DNA from: Lacibacter luteus
Lineage (GTDB): Bacteria > Bacteroidota > Bacteroidia > Chitinophagales > Chitinophagaceae
Length of the DNA stretch: 64,000 nt
Direction: 5' to 3'
Assembly: GCF_004118265.1 (NCBI RefSeq)
Contig: NZ_SDHW01000008.1
Location: 1-64,000 of the forward strand
The notes beneath the pieces are model-generated. The model was not told the DNA's origin. It saw only the letters and a program-made list of their open reading frames with translations, and searched no databases. Shown piece by piece: positions 15,726 through 25,520 of this stretch (its first letter is position 1; each line of letters opens with the position of its first letter). The translations under genes were made by a program, and so were the position numbers.

Positions 15726-17453
15726 ATGCAAGCAACGATTCAGGCCAATGTGCAAAAGTGGCTCGATGGTAATTTCGAGCAACCGGTAAAAGATGAAATA
15801 AAAAAACTGCAACAGGATCATCCCGATGAGCTGGCTGATTCGTTTTACCGCAACCTGGAGTTTGGTACCGGCGGCTTACGTGGTATTATGGGTATTGGCA
15901 CCAACCGTATGAACAAGTACACGGTGGGTATGGCTACACAGGGTTATGCAAATTATCTCAATAAAAGTTTTGGCGAAGGCAATGTAAAAGTGGTGGTTGG
16001 TCACGACAGCCGTAATAACAGCAGGCTCTTTGCTGAGATTGTTGCAAACGTAATGGGTGCAAACGGTATTAAAGTGTTTTTGTTTGAAGCATTACGTCCC
16101 ACACCGGAGTTGAGTTTTGCTATCCGTCATTTGGGTTGCCAGGGTGGTGTTGTTTGTACAGCATCGCACAATCCAAAAGAATACAACGGTTACAAAGCCT
16201 ATTGGAATGATGGCGGACAGTTGGTGCCACCACACGATAAAAATGTAATTACCGAAGTAGATAAAATTGCCGGTGTTGATGATGTAAAATGGAGTGGTGG
16301 TGAAAGTAATATCACCTTGATTGGAAGAGCTATCGATGAAGCGTATATGCAGATGGTGCAAAGCCTCAGCGTATATCCTGAAGTGTGTAAAGCACAACAT
16401 GATCTCAAAATTGTGTACACATCCATCCACGGTACAGGTATTACACTCGTACCCGAAGTGTTGCAGCGTTTTGGTTTTACCAACGTAACTATTGTTGATG
16501 AACAGAAAGAACCCAATGGTAATTTCCCAACAGTAGTGTATCCCAACCCGGAAGAAGCAGAAGCCATGAATATTGGTTTGAACAAAGCCAAAGCATTGGA
16601 CGCAGATATTTTATTGGGTACTGACCCAGACAGCGATCGTGTAGGTATTGGTGTAAAAGATCACAACGGTAACTGGGTGCTCATGAATGGTAACCAAACA
16701 GCTGTGCTTGCTTTCAACTATATGATTGAAGCACGCAAAGCAAAAGGCATCAATCAACCGAACGATATGGTGGTGAAAACCATTGTTACCACCGAAATGA
16801 TCGATACCATTGCCAAAGCAAGTAACATCAACTGCTACAATGTACTTACCGGTTTTAAATGGATTGCTGAACTCATTAAGGAAAAAGAAGCAACAGAAAA
16901 CTATATTGTTGGTGGTGAAGAAAGTTATGGTTTGATGATCGGCAGTCAGCTGCGTGATAAAGATGCCATCAGTGCGGTTGCATTGTTGTGCGAAATGGCA
17001 GCTTATGAAAAAAATAAAGGCCGCAGTCTGTATCAGAAAATGATCGACCTGTATGTGCAGTATGGTTTTTATAAAGAAAGCCTGATTTCTATTACCAAGA
17101 AGGGCATGAACGGACAGGCAGAAATTGCAGCAATGATGGAAGGTTACCGTACCAATACGCCAACCGTCATCAATGGTTCGGCTGTAGTACAGTTGCTCGA
17201 TTACCAATTGCAGAAAGGTAAGAATGTGCAGACAGGTGAGGAGTGGATCATCACTTTACCAAAATCGAATGTGCTGCAGTTTGTATTGGCCGATGGCAGT
17301 AAAATTTCTGCACGACCAAGCGGTACCGAGCCAAAAATCAAATTCTACTTTAGTGTAAATGCAGCGCTCGATAAAGCGGAAAACTTTGATGCAGTACATC
17401 AACAGTTGAATGATAAGATCGATGGTATTATTAAGGATATGCAGTTGAAGTAA
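15726..17453 (+). CDS. Phosphoglucomutase/phosphomannomutase (phospho-sugar mutase)
   Basis: This 575-residue alpha-D-phosphohexomutase interconverts hexose 1- and 6-phosphates. The phosphorylated catalytic Ser147 lies in TASHNP, the Mg-binding loop DPDSD at 300-304 (in GTDPDSDRVG), the sugar-binding GGEESYG near 396, and the phosphate-binding RPSGTEPKIKFY near the C-terminus. Length and motifs fit the PgcA-like group, which accepts glucose and often mannose phosphates. The enzyme is cytosolic. It starts a rightward run with the 104-residue membrane protein and pcm. Confidence 0.93.
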   Translation: MQATIQANVQKWLDGNFEQPVKDEIKKLQQDHPDELADSFYRNLEFGTGGLRGIMGIGTNRMNKYTVGMATQGYANYLNKSFGEGNVKVVVGHDSRNNSRLFAEIVANVMGANGIKVFLFEALRPTPELSFAIRHLGCQGGVVCTASHNPKEYNGYKAYWNDGGQLVPPHDKNVITEVDKIAGVDDVKWSGGESNITLIGRAIDEAYMQMVQSLSVYPEVCKAQHDLKIVYTSIHGTGITLVPEVLQRFGFTNVTIVDEQKEPNGNFPTVVYPNPEEAEAMNIGLNKAKALDADILLGTDPDSDRVGIGVKDHNGNWVLMNGNQTAVLAFNYMIEARKAKGINQPNDMVVKTIVTTEMIDTIAKASNINCYNVLTGFKWIAELIKEKEATENYIVGGEESYGLMIGSQLRDKDAISAVALLCEMAAYEKNKGRSLYQKMIDLYVQYGFYKESLISITKKGMNGQAEIAAMMEGYRTNTPTVINGSAVVQLLDYQLQKGKNVQTGEEWIITLPKSNVLQFVLADGSKISARPSGTEPKIKFYFSVNAALDKAENFDAVHQQLNDKIDGIIKDMQLK

Positions 17454-17459
17454 TACAAT

Positions 17460-17774
17460 ATGATCGATTATGATAAAAAAATAGGGAAGCTGCAACGGCG
17501 TAGAACCATCTACCTTGTTACAGCTTCCTTTTTAATTTGCCTTAATCTTTTACTCGATCTTATCAGTTTAATTGAGGGAGAGTTTAAGAGAAACTACAAT
17601 CAGGATGCAATGAGTAAGAATGTGGGTTACTTCCTAGGCTCACATATTTTTATTTTGTTTGGATTGCTGCTGGTTTACCGGGTAACAAAAATTACCAGGC
17701 GAATTAAATCGCTGCAGCAATTGCAGCTAAACGATATAGTTGACGCTGTAGGAAGTGATGCAGTAAAAGAATAA
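17460..17774 (+). CDS. Small two-helix membrane protein, unknown function
   Basis: The 104-residue protein has a basic N-terminus (KKIGKLQRRR), helix 1 at about 16-38 (TIYLVTASFLICLNLLLDLI), a polar loop, and helix 2 at about 58-76 (GSHIFILFGLLLVYRVTKI), followed by an amphipathic tail. It starts 6 bases after the phosphohexomutase stop, implying cotranscription. No family is recognised. Confidence 0.6.
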   Translation: MIDYDKKIGKLQRRRTIYLVTASFLICLNLLLDLISLIEGEFKRNYNQDAMSKNVGYFLGSHIFILFGLLLVYRVTKITRRIKSLQQLQLNDIVDAVGSDAVKE

Positions 17775-17810
17775 TTCTTCGGTTTCGAATCTGTATCTTG
17801 CACCCGCTTT

Positions 17811-18479
17811 ATGAGACGATTTGAAGATACTTACCGCCACAAGGGTCTGCGCAAAAAACTGGTTGACTTACTCCGCACAAAAGGAATTACAGACGAACGT
17901 GTGCTGGAAGCTATCAATACAATTCCCCGGCATTATTTTTTAGATACCGCCTTTGATGAAATTGCATACGAAGACCGTGCATTTCCCATTGCTGAAGGGC
18001 AAACCATTTCGCAACCGTATACAGTAGCCTATCAAAGTCAGCTGTTGGAAATAAAGCCGTACGATAAAGTATTGGAGATAGGCACCGGCAGTGCTTACCA
18101 GGCATGTGTATTGGCTGAGTTAAATGCACAGGTGTACACCATTGAACGCCAGAAAAAACTTTTTGATTTTAATAAAGCATCCTTTCCTTTCTTAAAGAAA
18201 TACCTCAACATTAAATTCTTTTACGGCGATGGGTTTGAAGGCTTGCCTACGTTTGCCCCGTTTGATAAAGTAATTATTACAGCAGCTGCGCCGTTTGTAC
18301 CGCCGAAACTTATTGAACAAATGAAGACAGGTGGAAAGATGGTGATACCGGTTGATGAAGGCGAAGAAATTCAACGCATGAAACGTTTAACCAAACAGGC
18401 CGATGGTTCTTATACGGAAGAAGTATTTGAACAGTTCTCGTTTGTACCGATGCTGGGTGGAAAGCAGAATGGGAAATAA
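17811..18479 (+). CDS. pcm: Protein-L-isoaspartate O-methyltransferase
   Basis: The 222-residue SAM-dependent enzyme repairs isoaspartyl residues in aged proteins. It has the Pcm-type N-terminus (IPRHYFL), the active-site AEGQTISQPYTVAYQ, the SAM-binding VLEIGTGSAYQACVLAEL and the later IIITAAAPFVPPKLIEQMK and GGKMVIPV. All class landmarks are present and the length is normal. It is cytosolic. It lies 36 bases after the small membrane-protein gene, so it may be read through from 15698. Confidence 0.93.
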   Translation: MRRFEDTYRHKGLRKKLVDLLRTKGITDERVLEAINTIPRHYFLDTAFDEIAYEDRAFPIAEGQTISQPYTVAYQSQLLEIKPYDKVLEIGTGSAYQACVLAELNAQVYTIERQKKLFDFNKASFPFLKKYLNIKFFYGDGFEGLPTFAPFDKVIITAAAPFVPPKLIEQMKTGGKMVIPVDEGEEIQRMKRLTKQADGSYTEEVFEQFSFVPMLGGKQNGK

Positions 18480-18487
18480 ATATGGTT

Positions 18488-18931
18488 TCAGTTAATTGAA
18501 ACAATCGTTGCCTGTCTTGCAGTTAATTTCCAATCACCCTTTTCTTTTGTCCAGATATTAGTAAACCTTCTCTTTACCGTTTTGCCCGCATTTTGTGAAC
18601 CAGCCTGCGGAATAAGTGTTTCTAAACCCATCACCACGGCCATTCCATTTACAAAAGAAATGTTTTCGATTTTTCGTTCAAAGCTGGTATAGTTGATCTT
18701 CCCTTGCCTTATTCTCTCCATGATCTGCTGGAAGCCAACAATCGCATTTTCTGGATTCTGAACCACAATTTTTTTTGACATCACTTCAGCCAAAACGGTT
18801 GTGTCTGATTTCAAGATCGCTTCACGTTCCTTGTCTTCCAGTTTTCTGAGCAGCGCCTCATCGTTTTTTTGTGCAAATGAACTAAGGCTAAACAAAAGGA
18901 GGGCTAAAACGAATAAAGTTTTGCGCTTCAT
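18488..18931 (-). CDS. Secreted SnoaL/DUF4440-like protein (NTF2 fold)
   Basis: The ATG at 18931 gives 147 residues starting with a clean signal peptide (MKRKTLFVLALLLFSLSSFAQ). The mature part matches the DUF4440 / NTF2-like pattern: EREAILKSDTTVLAEVMSK, FQQIMERIRQGKINYTSFE, VVMGLETL and a C-terminal RRFTNIWTKEKGDWKLTARQ. Such proteins bind or convert small molecules, but this one has no assigned substrate. It is periplasmic and convergent with pcm, sharing an 8-base intergenic gap. The frame extends 14 codons upstream of the chosen start. Confidence 0.75.
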   Translation of the reverse strand: MKRKTLFVLALLLFSLSSFAQKNDEALLRKLEDKEREAILKSDTTVLAEVMSKKIVVQNPENAIVGFQQIMERIRQGKINYTSFERKIENISFVNGMAVVMGLETLIPQAGSQNAGKTVKRRFTNIWTKEKGDWKLTARQATIVSIN

Positions 18932-19043
18932 GGCGTGTGTGTTGATTGATGATGAAACGAAACCAAAGTACAAGGTAAGAAAATACCAGAATTATACTGA
19001 TCACAATCAGCCTATCATTCTCTTTTCCTTCTTACCCAGCTTT

Positions 19044-19051
19044 TAATTTTG
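19044..19051 (+). promoter_or_regulatory. TAnnTTTG promoter box of the U32 peptidase gene
   Basis: TAATTTTG is an exact match to the consensus, 25 bases before the ATG at 19077. Confidence 0.5.
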
Positions 19052-19076
19052 CGGCTTTTACAAAAACTGTTTGTCA

Positions 19077-20321
19077 ATGAAGAAGAAAGTAGAACTGCTG
19101 GCTCCTGCAGGAACATTCGATTGTATACAGGCCGCCATCAATGCCGGTGCTGATGCTATTTATTTTGGTGTGGAGCAACTCAACATGCGTACACGTTCCA
19201 GCGAAGGTTTTACCATTGAGGATATCAAAGAAGTAGCAAGGCTTTGTCATGCCAACAACATCAAAGCTTATCTCACACTCAATACAGTCATGTACGATCA
19301 TGATCTGCAACTGCTGCGTGTTATTTTGAATGAGGTAAAGCAACAGAACATTGATGCTGTAATTGCTGCTGACTTTGCGGTAATGCAATTGTGCAGGGAA
19401 TTAAATATTCCGCTGCATGTTTCCACGCAGGCCAATGTAAGCAACAGTGAAGCTGTTCAGTTTTTTGCAACGATGAGCGATGTAGTGGTACTTGCACGTG
19501 AACTCACGCTGCAGCAAATGAAAGCCATTACAAGAGATATTGAACGGAAGAATATCCTTGGCGTATCGGGTGAGTTATTAAAGATAGAAGTGTTTGTACA
19601 TGGTGCGTTGTGTATGGCGGTGTCGGGCAAATGTTATTTGAGTTTACATGCACAGAATGCATCAGCCAATCGTGGTGCCTGTGTACAAACCTGCCGGTGT
19701 CCTTACAAAATAACCGATGCAGAAACAGGAGAGGAGTTACTCATCGACAATGAATATATCTTATCAGCAAAAGATCTTTGTACAATCGGCGTTATTGATC
19801 AACTGATCGATGCAGGTGTGGATGTATTAAAAATCGAAGGTCGCAGCAAAGGTGCAGAGTATGTACAAACAGTAACCCAATGTTACCGTGAAGCGATTGA
19901 TGCAGTGGCAGAAGGAACCTACACACAAGAAAAAATTGCAGCATGGGAACAACACCTGGCAACAGTGTATAACCGTGGTTTTTGGGAAGGCTATTATCTT
20001 GGTTACCCTACAGGTGAATGGACGAGGAAGCCCGGTTCTGCTGCAACAGAAAAGAAAATTTATCTCGGCAAAGGAAGTAAGTATTATCCCAGGATTCGGG
20101 TGGGAGAGTTTAACATTGAAACAGGTTCGCTTAAGGCAGGAGATACGATATTAATTACAGGTCGAAGACATGGAGCAATTAAGGAACAATTGCATACATT
20201 AACTGTAAACGGTAATGCGGCCACTGTTGCAGGTCGTGGCGATAAACTTACGCTGCCCGTTGCAACGCCTGTATTGCCAACCGATAAGCTGTATAAAATT
20301 GTGGAGGAAGTGCATGCCTAA
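19077..20321 (+). CDS. Peptidase U32 family protein (TrhP/RlhA-like RNA hydroxylation)
   Basis: The 414-residue protein begins MKKKVELLAPAGTFD, typical of U32 proteins. U32 relatives with this shape (TrhP/YegQ, RlhA) hydroxylate tRNA or rRNA bases with a [4Fe-4S] cluster and prephenate. Candidate cluster cysteines are Cys186 in SGKCYLSL and Cys202/Cys206/Cys208 in RGACVQTCRCPY. The C-terminal beta-barrel-like region begins near 320. The ATG at 19077 is used; a TTG two codons upstream also keeps the frame. Its stop overlaps a ferredoxin gene start, so an electron-transfer partner is suggested. The peptidase name is historical. Confidence 0.88.
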   Translation: MKKKVELLAPAGTFDCIQAAINAGADAIYFGVEQLNMRTRSSEGFTIEDIKEVARLCHANNIKAYLTLNTVMYDHDLQLLRVILNEVKQQNIDAVIAADFAVMQLCRELNIPLHVSTQANVSNSEAVQFFATMSDVVVLARELTLQQMKAITRDIERKNILGVSGELLKIEVFVHGALCMAVSGKCYLSLHAQNASANRGACVQTCRCPYKITDAETGEELLIDNEYILSAKDLCTIGVIDQLIDAGVDVLKIEGRSKGAEYVQTVTQCYREAIDAVAEGTYTQEKIAAWEQHLATVYNRGFWEGYYLGYPTGEWTRKPGSAATEKKIYLGKGSKYYPRIRVGEFNIETGSLKAGDTILITGRRHGAIKEQLHTLTVNGNAATVAGRGDKLTLPVATPVLPTDKLYKIVEEVHA

Positions 20322-20535
20322 GCTGGTTCATTATCGCAATAAATGTATTGGTTGTGGTATCTGTTACCAGCAGCAACCTTTGTATTGGCGCATGAGTAAA
20401 AAAGATGGTAAGGCAACATTGCTGAACGCTGTAACAAAAAAAGATGTGCAGTTGCTTACTGTGAGTGAAGAAACTGCAGAAGTAAATCTATCGTTGATAG
20501 CCGCCTGCCCTGTACGTGTTATTAAGTTGATGTAA
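20314..20535 (+). CDS. Small single-cluster ferredoxin coupled to the U32 protein
   Basis: The 73-residue protein starts inside the last codons of the U32 gene (8-base overlap). Cys11, Cys14 and Cys17 (KCIGCGICY) and a distant Cys65 in AACPVRVI would hold one [4Fe-4S] cluster. The second half-motif of classical two-cluster ferredoxins is absent. The overlap points to translational coupling and a stoichiometric role, most simply electron supply for the neighbour's cluster chemistry. This is inference from context; the ferredoxin assignment is firm. Confidence 0.8.
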   Translation: MPKLVHYRNKCIGCGICYQQQPLYWRMSKKDGKATLLNAVTKKDVQLLTVSEETAEVNLSLIAACPVRVIKLM

Positions 20536-20625
20536 TGTAATGTTGTTGTAGTCGAGCAACAGCATCACGACATTATTGGTTGCCGGACCAACAATTTTAT
20601 TTCTTCTTGACGGGTATCTGGATAT

Positions 20626-21480
20626 TTATTTTACCAACAGCTCTGTCATTACAGCAAAATGATCGCTTGCAAAACGACCTCCCCATGTTTGCGAAATGGT
20701 TGCGTGTGTTAATACCTTCCAGGTGCCTTTGAGAAAAATATAATCGATGGGTTGATCGTTGCGTTCTTTGCTTTGAAATCCGGTAAAGGTTCCTGTTGGT
20801 CCATAGTGTGCTGTTTGCGAAAGTTTTTTACTGTCGGTCAATCGCAGCGGATTGTTTTTATCAATGATCACCTGTATAGGTTCGTCTGTTGGTTCTGCAT
20901 TAAAGTCGCCGGTAATTACAGCAGGAGTGGAGCCTGCAATTTCTTTTACTTTCTCCAGAACAAGCTTTGCACTTTCTCTGCGTGCAATTTTACCAATATG
21001 ATCGAAGTGTGTATTGAATGCAAAGAAGATCTTTTTTGTTTTTCTGTCTTTGAATTTCGCCCATGTAACAATACGTGTAATGGCAGCATCCCATCCTTTG
21101 CTTCCTGCAACGTTTGTTGTTTGGCTTAACCAAAACATATCGTTGCTGAGTAATTGCAGTTTAGTGGTATCGTAAAAAATAGCAGAATACTCACCCTTAG
21201 TTTTACCATCATCCCTTCCGCCACCAATATATTTGTATTGTGGTAAACGTTGTTGTAAATCGATCATCTGGTCGTGCAATGCTTCCTGTACGCCGAGTAA
21301 ATCAATTTGATGAAAAAGAATTTGCGAAGCTACTTTGTCTTTGCGGTAAGGCCATGCATTTAAACTGTCTGATGATGTGTTTAAGCGGATGTTAAAAGTC
21401 ATAACACGCAAAGGCGTTTGTGCAAATGAAGAAAGAACAAAAACGAAAAGAATGCTGAATAGTAAAACGGATTTTTTCAT
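20626..21480 (-). CDS. Secreted endonuclease/exonuclease/phosphatase family protein
   Basis: The 284-residue protein has a signal peptide (MKKSVLLFSILFVFVLSSFAQ) and a complete EEP fold. Landmarks are RVMTFNIRLNT (Asn), DLLGVQEALHDQM (Glu), VITGDFNAEPTDEP (Asp-x-Asn) and FASDHFAVMTELL (Ser-Asp-His). The catalytic set is intact, so it is a phosphodiesterase acting outside the cytoplasm, on nucleic acid or possibly on a lipid or inositol phosphate. The substrate cannot be read from the motifs. It lies 9 bases downstream of the epimerase-like gene on the same strand. Confidence 0.88.
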   Translation of the reverse strand: MKKSVLLFSILFVFVLSSFAQTPLRVMTFNIRLNTSSDSLNAWPYRKDKVASQILFHQIDLLGVQEALHDQMIDLQQRLPQYKYIGGGRDDGKTKGEYSAIFYDTTKLQLLSNDMFWLSQTTNVAGSKGWDAAITRIVTWAKFKDRKTKKIFFAFNTHFDHIGKIARRESAKLVLEKVKEIAGSTPAVITGDFNAEPTDEPIQVIIDKNNPLRLTDSKKLSQTAHYGPTGTFTGFQSKERNDQPIDYIFLKGTWKVLTHATISQTWGGRFASDHFAVMTELLVK

Positions 21481-21489
21481 GTGCCGAAT

Positions 21490-22164
21490 TTATTGGGCAA
21501 CAAGTTCCTTAATATCTTTCACTTCCAGTATTGATTTTTTGTAACCTTTTGTTGTTGCATTGATCATGGCTTTGCCTATTTCTTTTAACGTAACAATGCC
21601 ATCTAAACGAAACAGTTTAATAACAGGTAAGAGCCAGCCTAAATAGTTATAGAGTTTCACAGTATTTTTCATGCCTTTGCCGGGTTCAATAACGCCGGGA
21701 CGGAAATTGTACACTTGTGCAAACGGCAGTTTGGTGAGATCGTTTTCTGTTTTGCCTTTTACTCTTGCCCACATGAGTTTGCCCTGTTCACTACTGTCGG
21801 TACCACGGCCCGAAACATAACAGAAAGTCATAGCCGGGTTTTGTTGTGCAAGTACCGTTGCAACATGTGTGGTTAATGTATACGTAAGATGATAAAATTC
21901 TTCTTCTTTTTTTCCAACAGAAGAAACACCTGCACAAAAGAAACAGGCGTCGTAACCCGTTAACTGTTCTGCAATGGATGTGATGTTATGAAAATTGGAG
22001 TGCAGCAATTCTTTAAGCTTTGGATGCGACAGCCCATAACTTTTACGACCCAGGATCAATACTTCGGCAACAGCCGGGCTGTTGAGGCATTCGTGTAATA
22101 CGCCTTCGCCTACCATTCCGGTAGCACCTGTTATAATTACTTTCAGGTTAGGTTTAATGCTCAT
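21490..22164 (-). CDS. NAD(P)-binding Rossmann-fold oxidoreductase (SDR/epimerase-like)
   Basis: The 224-residue protein has the nucleotide-binding GATGMVGEGVLHE at residues 13-25, a YDACFFCAGVSS strand-loop, and a Ser-containing YVSGRGTDSSEQGK. The usual YxxxK is replaced by an MWARVKGKTEN segment in which Tyr is absent and Lys is kept. That pattern is common in atypical SDR proteins and NAD(P)H-binding domain proteins. It is cytosolic, the first gene of a two-gene leftward unit with the EEP protein. The substrate is unknown. Confidence 0.8.
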   Translation of the reverse strand: MSIKPNLKVIITGATGMVGEGVLHECLNSPAVAEVLILGRKSYGLSHPKLKELLHSNFHNITSIAEQLTGYDACFFCAGVSSVGKKEEEFYHLTYTLTTHVATVLAQQNPAMTFCYVSGRGTDSSEQGKLMWARVKGKTENDLTKLPFAQVYNFRPGVIEPGKGMKNTVKLYNYLGWLLPVIKLFRLDGIVTLKEIGKAMINATTKGYKKSILEVKDIKELVAQ

Positions 22165-22365
22165 TGTTTTTTGCTTGTTTAGTATAAAAACGTTTCAAAA
22201 AGCTTTTCCCTTTAAAGAAAGGCATTGTAAATGCAAACAGAAAATAAGTAGTTTTTTTTAAAGCAGCTTTAAAGATTAGGTAAAAAATATAATATGATAT
22301 ACTACAAGCAGGCTAATGGGGGGCATTTACTTTTACAGATTCCAAATTCCAGGTAAACCTTTATT

Positions 22366-25300
22366 ATGAAAATCATTCAATCCAATCGCCTGCTTGGTTG
22401 TTTAACAGTTATAGCAACCTTGCTTTCATTTTCGCTTAATGCCCAAACACCAGGGCTTATAGTTCGGCCTGCAGGAGGTACGGGCCCCGTTGTATTAAAT
22501 CCTAACCAGAATTATTACACCTCTGCAACTACAGCCGGTTACACAACCAACGATATTACCCAAAGTGAAATCCTGTACAAGATCATTAAGCCAATTATGG
22601 CCGAGCCAACAGGTGATCTTGCAACGGGTCCGACCGGCGGTTATTCCGACATTGTAAAAACAGTTGACAACAGTGGTTGTTATATTTTTAATGATGGAAC
22701 CAACCTGCTTTTCCGTTTACGCATAGGTGGTATTGTAAGTGGCGCAAAGGCATACAATATTTTAATTGATTCGGACAATAAACTCGGTGCAACAGGCTCG
22801 TCTGCCGATCCAAACTATGTTGCACCAACAAACAGCGGCAACGGCAACCCTGGTTTTGAAACAGAGATTGCTTTAGAAACAGGATCGAATGGTCGTGTTG
22901 CTATTTATAATGTTGATGGAATCATTAATCCAACAGCAAGCTCTACGTATTCTTTAACTACCAATCAACTCATATCTGTAGCATTAAGCCGTGAATCGGG
23001 CGATGCAGATTATTTCTACGATTTTTTTGTTCCGCTCTCGGCATTGGGAATAACAGGATCTACTCCAATCCGTATTGTTATTTCAACAAACACGAATCCC
23101 GGTTCTGCATTTCAGGGAACACGTTCGGATATTTATGGCTTGGACGATTCGCAGTTTAGCAACACAACAGATGCATGGGAATATTTTGGCGAAAACTCTC
23201 CAGGCTTTACGTTAAATGATGTTACATCCGGAGGTTCAGGACCTTCTCCAATTTGTACAGCAGCACCAACAGTTAACAGTGGAATTGCTGCAGGTTCAAA
23301 TATCAATATCACAGGATCATGGACACGGCTCGATGCAACAAAACCCTCTACTGCTACAATTTCTGTTTATAAAAATGGCGTACTTGCCGGTACCACATCG
23401 GCAACAAGTGGCGTAGCCTGGAGTTATACTATTGCTTCAGTTGTGGCTGGCGATGTAATAACAGCTAAGGCGCAGGCTACGGGAGAAAGTATGTGTTTGG
23501 TTAGTAACAGTGTGGCTGTTACAAGCTGTGTGCCTGCAAATATTTCAACCAATACAACTACAGTTATTACGTGTATCACTAACAAAGGTATACAGGGAAC
23601 AAAACCTGCAAATGCCCGTATAAAACTTTATACCATTGCTGCAGGTGGCAATCTTGTTTTATTAGCTGATGATGCAACTACTACCAATAAAATCACTTAT
23701 AACCAAACAACCGATCCTTCGGGTACAGTTTGGGAATACAACAGTACCAACAACGGTGGACCGAACGCTGCATGTACCGGCGGCCCGAACGATATGACGA
23801 ATGCCAGTTATGTTATTACAGTAATTGAATCGGGTAAGTGCGAATCTGCACCTGCTTTCAGTTGCTTAACATTAACACAAACAGCAGCACCAACAATTAC
23901 ACAAACAGTTTTATACGAAGGCTCAACTGTTAGCGGTACTGCAGTAGCCGGTACAACAGTGCGGTTATTGGTAAACGGATTTATTGTAAGTACAACAACT
24001 GCAACGGGTGGCGTTTACAGCTTCAGCAACCAGGCATTTAAAACCGGCGATGTTGTTTCAGTTCGTTCACAAACAACAGGCGAGTGTATCAGTAACGCAA
24101 CAAGTTTAACGGTAACATGTTTTACAAGCACCCCAATTATTAACACCGATTCTCAGGGTAATTTAACAGCATTGGCAACAACAGTTACAGGCACTTCATC
24201 CGAACCAGCAGGTACAACCATCAGAGTATACAATGCATCCAACGTGTTGCAGGGTACTTCTACTGTACAGGCAAACGGAACATGGTCGGTTACGGTAACG
24301 GCATTGGTGAATGCAACAGGCTATTATGCAACTGCACAAAATGGCACTTGTGCAGTAAGTGCAAATTCTACCACTGCTACTGCACGTACTGCAACAACTG
24401 TGTGCCCAACAATTACAGGTTCGTATGTTGAAGGAAATACAACGGTATCCGGTACAATTCCCGGTCCTTTTACAGGAACCGTTTATTTATACCAGGATGG
24501 CGGGCTGATTGGTTCTGTTGCATTAACAGTTCAAAGCAGCTGGACGATTATTGTAAACGTTGCAACGCCTTTGTATGCAGGCGGCGTATTAACCACCGGA
24601 GCACAAACAACCGGCGGTACGCTTAACAGGGCATGTGCTTCTACAACAACTGTAAGTTGCTCGGCACCGTCAACACCATCTGTATCGCCAACATCATCAA
24701 CCATTGCAGTTGGGCAAACTGTTACATATACAGTTTCCAATACAGAATCAGGAACATTATACATTGTAGCCGATGCCACAACAGAAGCAAACTATGCAAC
24801 ATCGCAATTTGGAAATAACGGCTCCGAAACATTTACAACAACAACCTTTAACAGCCCCGGTACTTATACTGTAAGCATCAGTGCCGATAAACTTTCGGGT
24901 ACAGCCTGTGTAACCAGCTCATCTGCTACAGTTATTGTAATGGGGGCATTGCCGGTACAGTTGTTATCGTTTTCAGGTAATCTTGCTAACGGCCAGGCAC
25001 AGTTGCAGTGGCGCACTTCATCAGAAATAAATACCGATCACTTTGTTATTGAGCGTAGTGTTGATGGACGAACGTTTGCTGCAGCTGGTAAAGTAAATGC
25101 AGCAGGAAATTCGGCAATTGAAATGCGTTACAGTTTTGCAGATCCATCGCTTACTGCTACTGTTTATTTCTACCGGTTAAAAATGGTTGATGCAGATGGA
25201 AGTTTTGCATACAGCTCTGTTGTAAAACTGCAGCAAAATCAATCACAAAAAATAACCGTATCACCCAATCCGTTTAATGCGGTTATTCAAATTAACGCAA

Positions 25301-25503
25301 CCGTTGCAAAGAGTGGGGTAGCAGATATTCGTCTTGTTGATCAATACGGAAGAGTAGTGTATCAAACAGTCCGTACAGTTGTACAGGGCACAAACAGTAT
25401 TCAGCTGGCTAAACTTCCTGCATTGCCCGCAGGTCATTATCTCCTGCAATGGCACAGCAATGGAATTACATATGTAGAAAAAATATTAAAGCAGGCGAAT
25501 TAA
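22366..25503 (+). CDS. Large secreted multi-domain protein with T9SS type A sorting signal
   Basis: The 1045-residue protein has a signal peptide (MKIIQSNRLLGCLTVIATLL). About 40-295 is an unassigned beta-rich domain (DFFVPLSALGITGSTP). From 296 to 860 it carries repeated Ig-like modules of roughly 90 residues (for example VSGTIPGPFTGTVYLY, VTGTSSEPAGTTIRVY). A linker typical of T9SS substrates follows (LPVQLLSFSG, SSEINTDHFVIERS, FYRLKMVDADGSF). The sorting domain begins near 963 (ITVSPNPFNAV) and ends with a basic last segment. It should be exported through T9SS and anchored or released. Function is unknown; adhesion is plausible. Confidence 0.88.
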   Translation: MKIIQSNRLLGCLTVIATLLSFSLNAQTPGLIVRPAGGTGPVVLNPNQNYYTSATTAGYTTNDITQSEILYKIIKPIMAEPTGDLATGPTGGYSDIVKTVDNSGCYIFNDGTNLLFRLRIGGIVSGAKAYNILIDSDNKLGATGSSADPNYVAPTNSGNGNPGFETEIALETGSNGRVAIYNVDGIINPTASSTYSLTTNQLISVALSRESGDADYFYDFFVPLSALGITGSTPIRIVISTNTNPGSAFQGTRSDIYGLDDSQFSNTTDAWEYFGENSPGFTLNDVTSGGSGPSPICTAAPTVNSGIAAGSNINITGSWTRLDATKPSTATISVYKNGVLAGTTSATSGVAWSYTIASVVAGDVITAKAQATGESMCLVSNSVAVTSCVPANISTNTTTVITCITNKGIQGTKPANARIKLYTIAAGGNLVLLADDATTTNKITYNQTTDPSGTVWEYNSTNNGGPNAACTGGPNDMTNASYVITVIESGKCESAPAFSCLTLTQTAAPTITQTVLYEGSTVSGTAVAGTTVRLLVNGFIVSTTTATGGVYSFSNQAFKTGDVVSVRSQTTGECISNATSLTVTCFTSTPIINTDSQGNLTALATTVTGTSSEPAGTTIRVYNASNVLQGTSTVQANGTWSVTVTALVNATGYYATAQNGTCAVSANSTTATARTATTVCPTITGSYVEGNTTVSGTIPGPFTGTVYLYQDGGLIGSVALTVQSSWTIIVNVATPLYAGGVLTTGAQTTGGTLNRACASTTTVSCSAPSTPSVSPTSSTIAVGQTVTYTVSNTESGTLYIVADATTEANYATSQFGNNGSETFTTTTFNSPGTYTVSISADKLSGTACVTSSSATVIVMGALPVQLLSFSGNLANGQAQLQWRTSSEINTDHFVIERSVDGRTFAAAGKVNAAGNSAIEMRYSFADPSLTATVYFYRLKMVDADGSFAYSSVVKLQQNQSQKITVSPNPFNAVIQINATVAKSGVADIRLVDQYGRVVYQTVRTVVQGTNSIQLAKLPALPAGHYLLQWHSNGITYVEKILKQAN

Positions 25504-25520
25504 TCTTACCGATCATAAAT

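Noticed and set aside
16611-17207. 198-residue antisense frame within the phosphohexomutase gene
   Set aside because: Full overlap with a clearly recognised enzyme; a product of codon bias.
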